Assembly: GCA_964436165.1 (NCBI GenBank)
Contig: CAYTBY010000010.1
Coordinates: 1-31,095 of the forward strand
Direction of reading: 5' to 3'
DNA length: 31,095 bases
Origin: 2-01-FULL-39-28 sp964436165
GTDB taxonomy: Bacteria > Patescibacteriota > Minisyncoccia > 2-02-FULL-40-12 > GWA2-44-9
The notes beneath the pieces were generated by a model. The model was not told the origin of the DNA. It did no database searches and saw only the letters and a list, made by a program, of their open reading frames with translations. Every line of letters starts with the position of its first letter. Position 1 is the stretch's first letter. Made by a program: the position numbers and the translations under genes. Of the stretch, positions 7,166 through 12,869 are shown one piece after another.

Positions 7166-7193
7166 AAAGCGGCTGATAACAGCCGCTTTTTCT
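7166..7193 (+). terminator. Intrinsic terminator of the GNAT gene
   Basis: AAAGCGGCTG pairs with CAGCCGCTTT around ATAA, followed by TTCTTT. It sits between two convergent genes. Confidence 0.85.
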
Positions 7194-7200
7194 TTAACTA

Positions 7201-8232
7201 TTACCTGTATTTGATTATCTTATTTATATATTTTCTCTTGCTTACAAAATCTTTATACAGAGCCAGCTGGGCCAGGGCTTTGGTCTTGTTCTGTTCGTAA
7301 AGATTCTTATATTGTCTGGGGTTCAAACGAAAATACTTTTCCTCAAAGGCATCGGTTATAAATCTGGCGATGAGAACAAGAATAACCCTCTCGATCATTT
7401 CTGGAATTGCTTCGATTTCCTTTTTCGTCACAAATTTAGCAGTACTTAAATATCCGGCTAGCATTCCTTCAAATGTCTTCAGATCAAATTTTGAATTTTT
7501 TATATCTCCTTCGTCTGCCTTATTACACCAAGTTCTGGCTGCCGAAGCGATGTCTTTTGCAATCTTGTTCCGGCCAAGCGTATCCAAATCAAGCAGACAG
7601 ACCGCTTTAGCCTTCATAAAGCGTACATTATTAATCTTGAGATCCCCGTGAATTATTCTATCCGGACAGCTATTAATTTTAGCGCCTAATTTTTCGTAAC
7701 TTTCCACAATCGAATTTGCAAGATTTATAAGTTCTTTATATTTCCAAGTATTTTTAAACTTTTTAAGAGCTGTCTTTAATTTATTAAATCTCGATGCAGA
7801 GTCATAGAAGTTTTTTATTTTGTGCTTAAAATTATATTTGTAATCAAAGAATATATTATGAAACTTCCCGACTAACTGGCCGGCACTGAATGCCTTTCTT
7901 GGACCAACTCCCCTTTCATAACATTCCCCGGGAATATAAGTCAGCATCCGCCAGTAACTATTTTGGCTGTCCTTAAAGAATAACCGGTTATTTTTTGTTT
8001 TAACCAAAAGCGGGGTCGCTAACCCGTTATTAAATAAATACTGAGTTATATTATGTGTATCCGCCAAAACAGCGGGTTTAAATATGGGATGTAATTTTTG
8101 CAACACATATCTATCCTTGCCAGTCTCGACTAAATAAGTCTGATTGATAAGACCATTGCCAAATTCAGACACTCTCATTGCCTGGCCGATACTAAAATTA
8201 TTAGCAATTTGTTTCACTTCTTTATAATTCAT
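7201..8232 (-). CDS. APH-fold phosphotransferase (343 aa), NahK-like kinase candidate
   Basis: The N-terminal lobe reads NGLINQTYLVETGKDRYVLQKLHPIF, with the ATP-loop and a lysine in the place used by choline/aminoglycoside kinases. The C-terminal lobe has the catalytic loop IIHGDLKINNVRF (HGDxxxxN) and the metal motif LLDLDTLG. The phrase YVLQKLHPIFKP...DTHNITQYL resembles N-acetylhexosamine kinases (NahK-like LQRIN...VF), so a sugar kinase is more likely than a drug-resistance enzyme; this is inference. Length fits. The start is the first ATG with only a weak AGG nearby. Upstream, a terminator for the HD gene separates the two, so this gene should have its own promoter. Confidence 0.75.
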   Translation of the reverse strand: MNYKEVKQIANNFSIGQAMRVSEFGNGLINQTYLVETGKDRYVLQKLHPIFKPAVLADTHNITQYLFNNGLATPLLVKTKNNRLFFKDSQNSYWRMLTYIPGECYERGVGPRKAFSAGQLVGKFHNIFFDYKYNFKHKIKNFYDSASRFNKLKTALKKFKNTWKYKELINLANSIVESYEKLGAKINSCPDRIIHGDLKINNVRFMKAKAVCLLDLDTLGRNKIAKDIASAARTWCNKADEGDIKNSKFDLKTFEGMLAGYLSTAKFVTKKEIEAIPEMIERVILVLIARFITDAFEEKYFRLNPRQYKNLYEQNKTKALAQLALYKDFVSKRKYINKIIKYR

Positions 8233-8243
8233 TGCCTATTATT

Positions 8244-8271
8244 AAATCAAAAACTGGCCGAAATGGCCAGT
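8244..8271 (-). terminator. Intrinsic terminator of the HD-domain gene
   Basis: On the minus strand ACTGGCC pairs with GGCCAGT around ATTTC and is followed by TTTTGATTT. It lies between the HD gene and the APH-fold kinase. Confidence 0.75.
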
Positions 8272-8314
8272 CTGGTTATAGAAATTAAAAGCGAGTTAAT
8301 ATGATCGCACACGC

Positions 8315-9475
8315 TTAGACTAGTAACTCATCAAGGGAACCTTTGAGTTGAACCTTATCAATGGATACGTCTCTCGGTATCCAAATCTTAGCCCTGTAAA
8401 TTGGTTCGTTATCAGCCACATCGAATCTTTTTTCGCCAAAATCAGAAATAAAAGGCAGGGTTATTTTTCTCTTGTCTCGCCCTTTGCCAACATAGACGCA
8501 AATCTCGTCTGGTTCTCGGCCAAATTGTTCACATAATTTATCAGCAAGATATTTTCTGCCCTTCCAGTCAAAGGCTAGTTCTTTGAAGCGAGCAGAAGGA
8601 GTGGTAGTTTCGATTGCGACAACTTCTTCATACCAATTCCATCTTCTGGCTCTTTCAACAAGAAGTTTTGTCCTTAAATTACACTTTGTGAGCAAGTAGG
8701 TTATCGCTTCGTAGTCGTTAAGAAGAAAAAAATCCATACTCAATTCATTTTCGTAAAAAGCAATTTCTGTAGCTCGATAAACCATCATTGCTACAACCAG
8801 ATGGGGCATTCCGTAAATAGAGGCATAGACCACGCCCCGTGCCGTTTTCCATTTCTGTGTTTCTTTCCAAACACCGTCTCTGTCAAGAAGAAACAATTCG
8901 GATTTATCAGAGTCTAGCCTAAAGCTAGAAGCGATTTTAACGGCATCAAATTTTTCAGCCCCCAAATCGGCTGCCAGATTATACCTGCCTACATTATCTA
9001 GGTTATCTATATCCATTGAACCGTTTAAAACTTCAGACAGAGGCTTGGCTTTGCCGGTTACCAATGCCGTTACTTGTTCAATCGAAATTCCGTACTCTCG
9101 AAGTATTTTTTCCGTTTCCGAACCATCCAGCAGAACGCTTAAAAATGATTCGCCATCATAACCTGTTATTTCTTTGAGGAAATGTTCGCCAAGATGAGAT
9201 AGGGGTGGATTGCCTGCATCATGCAGTAGAGCGGCTACTGGCAATAGAACATTGAAGTCAGAAAGTTGAGGATTATTTTCTAGAACTGCCATAGATAGTC
9301 TGGCAACACCTAGTCCGTGCTGAAATCTGCTGGGAATGGGACCATATGGCATAAAATCATTAGGCAATACGGCCTGGGTTATATTCCTTAACCTAACCAT
9401 CTCCTTAGTTGTTACTAGCCGCTTAATAAAAACTGGTAACTCCCAATCTCCATACAAAGTATCTTTATGTTTCAT
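8315..9475 (-). CDS. HD-domain phosphohydrolase (386 aa), dNTPase-like
   Basis: The HD metal site is clear: RFQHGLGVARLS (H53), VAALLHDAGNPPLSHLGEHFL (H85, D86) and a later acid in SMDIDNLDNVGRYNL. This order and the DAGNPPLSHxGE phrase match the deoxyguanosinetriphosphatase/HDIG-like branch, which hydrolyses (d)NTPs; activity on a given nucleotide is not proven by sequence. I prefer the start at 9475, since GGAG precedes it and the seven extra upstream residues (from 9496) have no ribosome site. The C-terminal third is unrecognised and may be an oligomerisation domain. It has its own terminator. Confidence 0.8.
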   Translation of the reverse strand: MKHKDTLYGDWELPVFIKRLVTTKEMVRLRNITQAVLPNDFMPYGPIPSRFQHGLGVARLSMAVLENNPQLSDFNVLLPVAALLHDAGNPPLSHLGEHFLKEITGYDGESFLSVLLDGSETEKILREYGISIEQVTALVTGKAKPLSEVLNGSMDIDNLDNVGRYNLAADLGAEKFDAVKIASSFRLDSDKSELFLLDRDGVWKETQKWKTARGVVYASIYGMPHLVVAMMVYRATEIAFYENELSMDFFLLNDYEAITYLLTKCNLRTKLLVERARRWNWYEEVVAIETTTPSARFKELAFDWKGRKYLADKLCEQFGREPDEICVYVGKGRDKRKITLPFISDFGEKRFDVADNEPIYRAKIWIPRDVSIDKVQLKGSLDELLV

Positions 9476-9546
9476 CCCTGCTCCGTTAATTGTCATCGAA
9501 CTACGGCAGATATTATCAAAAATCGGCCGAAATAGCCAGGATAAAA

Positions 9547-9572
9547 AGCAAAAAAGCCATTCGGACGGCTTT
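9547..9572 (-). terminator. Intrinsic terminator of the rplJ-rplL operon
   Basis: On the minus strand AAAGCC pairs with GGCTTT around an eight-base loop and is followed by TTTTTTGCTTTTT. It lies about 50 bp after the rplL stop. Confidence 0.7.
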
Positions 9573-9621
9573 CTTGCTAAATTCGACCCTTCGAACTTTT
9601 TTAAGATCTCGCTTAAATTTT

Positions 9622-9990
9622 TTATTTTAATTCTACAGTGGCTCCGGCGCTTTCTAATTTAGTTTTCATCTCATCGGCATCGGCTTTTTTGACGCCTTCT
9701 TTGACAGTTGCACCGGCTTTATCGGCAATATCTTTGGCTTCTTTCAAGCCTAGGCCGGTAATCTCGCGGAGGGCCTTGATAACTTGTATCTTAGCGTCTC
9801 CAGCGCTCTTTAAGACAACCGTAAAGCTGTCTTTCTCTTCGACTGGTCCATCCGAAGCACCTGCCGCCGGTCCAACCATAGACATGGCCGCAGCCGAAAC
9901 ACCAAATTTTTCTTCCAAGGCCTTGACCAGGTCGTTTAACTCGGCAACGGTCATGGATTCAACTTGTTTTATAAAATCATCTTTGTTCAC
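9622..9990 (-). CDS. rplL: Ribosomal protein bL12 (L7/L12)
   Basis: 122 residues, the normal length. The N-terminal dimerisation part (DFIKQVESMTVAELNDLVKALEEKFGVSAAA) is followed by an Ala/Gly hinge (GPAAGASDGPVEEKD) and the C-terminal factor-binding domain (FTVVLKSAGDAKIQVIKALREITGLGLKEAKDIAD). The latter carries the highly conserved K-x-I-x-V-I-K..R..TGLGLKEAK stretch. It forms the ribosomal stalk that recruits translation GTPases. The start is GTG at 9990, with no Shine-Dalgarno in the AT-rich leader. It follows rplJ as in most bacteria, but the spacer is 119 bp of AT-rich repeat. Confidence 0.97.
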   Translation of the reverse strand: MNKDDFIKQVESMTVAELNDLVKALEEKFGVSAAAMSMVGPAAGASDGPVEEKDSFTVVLKSAGDAKIQVIKALREITGLGLKEAKDIADKAGATVKEGVKKADADEMKTKLESAGATVELK

Positions 9991-10109
9991 GAATAATTTT
10001 CAATTTTCAATTTTCAATTTTCAGTGAATGAACAAATGTTACAATTTTCAAACATTGGAAATTAAGTCATTGAAAATTTATTGTAAATTATAAATTTTAA
10101 ATTAAAAAT
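9991..10109 (-). repeat. AT-rich low-complexity spacer between rplJ and rplL
   Basis: The stretch is built of repeated TTTTCAA units (10000-10022) and near-palindromic AT strings such as AATTTATAATTTACAA. A short relative lies between mltG and its upstream gene (12842-12870). No protein or RNA gene is recognisable. Such runs may serve as unstructured leaders for genes without Shine-Dalgarno sites, which is inference. Confidence 0.6.
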
Positions 10110-10661
10110 TTAAGAAGTTGCCTGTTTTTTCTTAGCAACTTCGCTAAGTACTACCGCCAATCCTCTCATCGGATAAGTCAGCATTCCAAGCAATCGTCCA
10201 ATAAGAACTTCTTTTGACGGCAATTTGGCTATTTCGAGAAATCCCTCCTTACTTAAAAATTGCTCTTGCCCTTCGGAGCCTTGGCGAAGTAGGGCCCCAA
10301 AGAAATGAAGAGCTGGGTTCTTTCTGGAAAATTCATAAACTTTCTTAGCCACCGTATACGGCTCATCACCACCGAGAACTAATCCCACCGATCCTTCCAT
10401 TTTATATATATCAAGCCCATCATAATTCTTGTCCGATAGTTTACCCTGAGCTTGTCGAAGGGCCAGGTCCATCAGAGTTTTCTTAGTCACAAAATACTCC
10501 GCACCTAATGACCTTAATAACCTCTTAAGCTCCGTCATCTGAGCAACCGACAATCCCTTTTCCCCTGCCCTAGAAAAAGAAGTAAAAACGGATATTTTAG
10601 AATCGGGAAGTTTCTTCTTTAATTTACCTAATTCTTCTGATTTTTGTTGTTTACTTTTCAT
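10110..10661 (-). CDS. rplJ: Ribosomal protein uL10
   Basis: 183 residues from the ATG at 10661 (MKSKQQKSEELGKL). A longer frame starts at a GTG inside an upstream palindrome and is unlikely. Core uL10 features are present: ISVFTSFSRAGEKGLSVAQMTELKRLLRSLGAEYFVTKKTLMDLAL, then SVGLVLGGDEPYTVAKKVYEFS, and a C-terminal helix for bL12 binding (MRGLAVVLSEVAKKK). Two palindromic repeats appear to have landed inside the frame: CCCTGAGCTTGTCGAAGGG (10444-10462), giving LRQAQGKLS, and a second at 10268-10295, giving LLRQGSEGQEQF. Both are in surface-type positions and keep the frame. uL10 anchors the stalk on 23S rRNA and normally autoregulates through the leader described below. Confidence 0.95.
   Translation of the reverse strand: MKSKQQKSEELGKLKKKLPDSKISVFTSFSRAGEKGLSVAQMTELKRLLRSLGAEYFVTKKTLMDLALRQAQGKLSDKNYDGLDIYKMEGSVGLVLGGDEPYTVAKKVYEFSRKNPALHFFGALLRQGSEGQEQFLSKEGFLEIAKLPSKEVLIGRLLGMLTYPMRGLAVVLSEVAKKKQATS
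10268..10295. repeat. Palindromic repeat inside rplJ
   Basis: Imperfect palindrome with outer arms GCCCT/AGGGC and inner TCG..CGA pairing, carried in frame by rplJ where it encodes part of RQGSEGQ. It belongs to the same CCCT...AGGG family as 10444-10462 and 5055-5074. Confidence 0.5.
10444..10462. repeat. CCCTGAGCTTGTCGAAGGG repeat inside rplJ
   Basis: This 19-mer palindrome is a short interspersed repeat I recognise from several bacterial genomes. Here it lies in frame inside rplJ and encodes LRQAQGK-like residues. A relative with the centre GAGTAGGGTCGA sits in the terminator loop near 5060. Confidence 0.7.
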
Positions 10662-10745
10662 CCCATACGAAGTTGCCCCGCCAAGGTCCTTCGGACTCAC
10701 GCTTTGAGCGTGAGCGGGACTTCTTACGGGACAAGTATTTTACAA

Positions 10746-10836
10746 TAAAAAAACTACGTATTCCGTAGTTCGACCTAATCCAGCTAAAATAGCTGATTTA
10801 CCTCGGCGTTCATCACGCTGTCTACGGTAATCACAC
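10746..10836 (-). promoter_or_regulatory. L10-type ribosomal leader with intrinsic attenuator
   Basis: On the minus strand the leader begins CCGTAGACAG, contains the GCCGAGGTAAA string typical of L10 leaders and a small hairpin CAGCT-ATTTT-AGCTG, and closes with CTACGG. A terminator (ACTACG/CGTAGT plus seven T, 10746-10769) follows at once. CTACGG of the closing helix overlaps the 5' arm of the terminator, so the two helices are mutually exclusive. The motif similarity is from memory of the family; the pairing is seen in the sequence. Confidence 0.7.
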
Positions 10837-10876
10837 GTTATCATAATTTAAAAATCGAGTCAATGTTTTCGTCGTT

Positions 10877-11176
10877 TTAGGCCGGCAATAATCTTTTCAC
10901 CCGCTCAAGCTCTGATTCAATACGCTCAATCCGTTTTTCTTGTTTCTTTATTATTGAATATTCAATTCGATCAAGACGCTTCTCTACTTCGTCCATTCTC
11001 TCCTCGAGAGCTTCCAACCTTAACTCGATTTTATCCAGTCGCTTGTTAATCCCAGTAAAACCGCTCCTCATTTCACCTTTAACCCCATTCATATCCTCCT
11101 TTGTCGGCAATGTTCTAGCAATTATTTCAGCCAAATCATCAACGGTCATTCCTTTTTTGTGATTATTATTTTTCAT
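10877..11176 (-). CDS. Coiled-coil hypothetical protein (99 aa)
   Basis: No named family. After a short basic start the protein has a short helical segment (MTVDDLAEIIARTLPTKEDM) and then almost continuous heptads, for example INKRLDKIELRLEALEERMD and EVEKRLDRIEYSIIKK. This predicts a long coiled coil, probably an oligomer. AGGA lies eight bases before the first ATG; the alternative start MTVDD lies nine codons in. The same general type (helix plus RLDxIE repeats) is common in CPR genomes, with no assigned function. It lies upstream of the rplJ leader on the same strand. Confidence 0.65.
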   Translation of the reverse strand: MKNNNHKKGMTVDDLAEIIARTLPTKEDMNGVKGEMRSGFTGINKRLDKIELRLEALEERMDEVEKRLDRIEYSIIKKQEKRIERIESELERVKRLLPA

Positions 11177-11213
11177 AACTTCATCCTATCAAAATCTACT
11201 TTTTGGGCAAATA

Positions 11214-11242
11214 TTGACTTAATTATTGAGATATGGTATCGT
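11214..11242 (+). promoter_or_regulatory. Candidate promoter of the 55-aa gene
   Basis: TTGACT (11214-11219), a 17-bp spacer and TATCGT (11237-11242) precede the short gene at 11273. The -10 is imperfect. Confidence 0.4.
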
Positions 11243-11272
11243 GAATACACAGTACAATATGGGGAGTTGTGT

Positions 11273-11440
11273 ATGTTGTTCGATATCTATATTAAAAAAG
11301 AATTACCTTCCTATGATGATGCGCTTCGGCTAGCTCGCCGACTAGCTGAACAAACAGGACGCGGCCGAGTTTGGTATCAAGTCATTGAATCAGCTAACAG
11401 CAAGGGGACTGTGACTACTGGCGAAATGACCAACGAGTAA
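11273..11440 (+). CDS. Small hypothetical protein (55 aa)
   Basis: The start at 11273 is chosen because GGGGAG lies seven bases upstream; the longer frame from 11159 runs through the promoter. The product (MLFDIYIKKELPSYDDALRL...) is a compact alpha/beta sequence with an amphipathic helix DDALRLARRLAEQTGRGRVW and an ending rich in Thr/Glu. I do not recognise it. It is divergent from the coiled-coil gene and has its own terminator, so it behaves as an independent unit. Confidence 0.55.
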   Translation: MLFDIYIKKELPSYDDALRLARRLAEQTGRGRVWYQVIESANSKGTVTTGEMTNE

Positions 11441-11489
11441 ATGGCCGCCTGAGCCCGCCCGCTAAATGTTCGCTCGCAAAGCAGATTTC

Positions 11490-11534
11490 GCCCGCCAAAA
11501 ACTAGGCTTCGTCTAGCCGATGGCGGGCTTTTTT
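11490..11534 (+). terminator. Intrinsic terminator after the 55-aa gene
   Basis: GCCCGCCA pairs with TGGCGGGC around an inner hairpin with CTAG arms, followed by TTTTTT (to 11534). It lies about 50 bp past the stop codon. Confidence 0.75.
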
Positions 11535-11565
11535 ATCTTTAGACAACCATCATCAAAAAATAAGA

Positions 11566-11774
11566 ATATAATCGCGTAGCCCGACTTATTTTGAAAGCTT
11601 TGAGCAACCTTTAATATAATCTGCAAGATATTTATGATATTTTCTTATGAATACAAAATTGGGATGTAGTCCCTCGAAGGGACCCAATTTTTATTCAAGA
11701 AAATGAGTAAATATCGACGCAGTTATAAAGGTTGTGAACCGCTTGAAAAATAAGTCGGGCGAGAGCGATTATAT
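11566..11774. other. 209-bp imperfect hairpin element (MITE-like or structured RNA)
   Basis: The two halves are imperfect reverse complements along almost the whole length. Matched blocks include ATATAATCGC, CCCGACTTATTTT, CAACCTTTA, GATATTTA and ATTTTCTT, with small bulges. The centre is a tight hairpin: AAATTGGG (11656-11663)/CCCAATTT (11683-11690) enclosing TCCCT-CGA-AGGGA. The right end covers the mltG stop codon. No open reading frame is present. Either a non-autonomous palindromic insertion or a long rod-shaped RNA (a 6S-like fold is one option) could look like this. Confidence 0.6.
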
Positions 11775-12839
11775 ACCCAGATACTTTCTCCGATTCGCCA
11801 CATGCTCCCCCGCCGTTTTAGAATATACCATCTGACTGCCATCACGGGTTGAGAGATAGTATAAATAATCACTCTCGGTCGGATTAAGCGCCGCTTCTAT
11901 GGCCTTTAATCCAGGATTAGAAATCGGCCCAGGTGGCAGACCTTTACGAGTATAGGTATTGTACGGCCCGTCTATTTTAATTTCTGCCGCCGGACTCTGA
12001 TATGTCACATCGCAATCCCGACGCTGCGGTCGGGACCCCGACCCTTCGGCGTCGGGGTTCTTTACCTCTAGAAATATCCTCCTGCATGCTCCATATATCA
12101 CCGTCGCATCAATTTGAAGAGGCATCCCCAGCTTCAGTCTTTTCCTGATTATCCCCGAGACCAGCTTCATATCCTTCTCGCTCCTGGCTTCTTTTTCTAG
12201 AATCGAAGCAATTGTAATTATTTCTCTGGATTCGGCTAAGCTTAACCCTGCCAATAGCTCGGCCGTTTTTTTGTTAAAATTATCAGCCATTCTTTGACGC
12301 AATTCCTGAATAAAATTATGATCTTCCGCTTTGCGGTTTATCCGATAAGTGTCTGGGAAAAGATAACCCTCGTCTTTATAATACTCGGCGCTAAACCAGC
12401 CTTCTCGAATTAGTCCCAAGCTCACCAACCGCTCATCTATTTCCCAAATATTGAAACCCTCGGAAATAAGAAGCCGGATATCTTCTGATTCCGAAAGTCC
12501 ATTAACTAAAATGGAGACAATTTCGGGGACATCCAGCCGTCCTGAAAAATTATATCTACCTGCCCTTAAACTGCTGTCTTGACCTGTCAATTTAACATAA
12601 GATAGAAAAGCCGTCTCACTTAAAATTATTCCTTTCTCTTTTAGGGACCTGGCAATTACTTTTGATCCTTGCCCATCTTCAATAACAACCGGAATGGGAG
12701 TATTGCCGACATAAACAGGAAAATAAACCAAGTAAAAAACAATCGCAAAAATTAAGAGAACTAAAACGACCGCCGTAGCTCCAGCGGTCGTTAAATGTTT
12801 ATAACTCTTAGAAAATTTCCAATTCTCAAATGTTTTCAT
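11769..12839 (-). CDS. mltG: Endolytic murein transglycosylase MltG (YceG-like, 356 aa)
   Basis: A single N-terminal membrane segment (AVVLVLLIFAIVFYLVYFPV) is followed by a LysM-like small domain (VVIEDGQGSKVIARSLKEKGII) and the YceG catalytic domain. Signatures are EGYLFPDTYRI, IASILEKEARSEKDM with the catalytic Glu, MPLQIDATVIYG and YNTYTRKGLPPGPISNPGL. MltG cleaves nascent glycan strands at the outer face of the membrane and sets their length. I chose the ATG at 12839; the frame extends only to a TTG four codons earlier. A GC-rich double palindrome (12016-12057) adds an in-frame insert (VKNPDAEGSGSRPQRRD) between VIYGACRR and the VTYQSP/YNTYT region, a loop that is short in most MltG proteins. 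Confidence 0.92.
   Translation of the reverse strand: MKTFENWKFSKSYKHLTTAGATAVVLVLLIFAIVFYLVYFPVYVGNTPIPVVIEDGQGSKVIARSLKEKGIILSETAFLSYVKLTGQDSSLRAGRYNFSGRLDVPEIVSILVNGLSESEDIRLLISEGFNIWEIDERLVSLGLIREGWFSAEYYKDEGYLFPDTYRINRKAEDHNFIQELRQRMADNFNKKTAELLAGLSLAESREIITIASILEKEARSEKDMKLVSGIIRKRLKLGMPLQIDATVIYGACRRIFLEVKNPDAEGSGSRPQRRDCDVTYQSPAAEIKIDGPYNTYTRKGLPPGPISNPGLKAIEAALNPTESDYLYYLSTRDGSQMVYSKTAGEHVANRRKYLGI
12016..12057. repeat. Double palindrome inserted in frame in mltG
   Basis: TCCCGAC/GTCGGGA (12016-12035) and CCCCGAC/GTCGGGG (12036-12057) are adjacent hairpins. They encode Asp/Gly/Ser/Arg-rich residues absent from typical MltG proteins. They share the GTCGGGG arm with the palindromes near the tRNAs at 1441-1576, so one repeat family hits both tRNA and protein genes. 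Confidence 0.65.
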
Positions 12840-12869
12840 TAAAAATTGCAAATTGAAAATTGAAAATTT

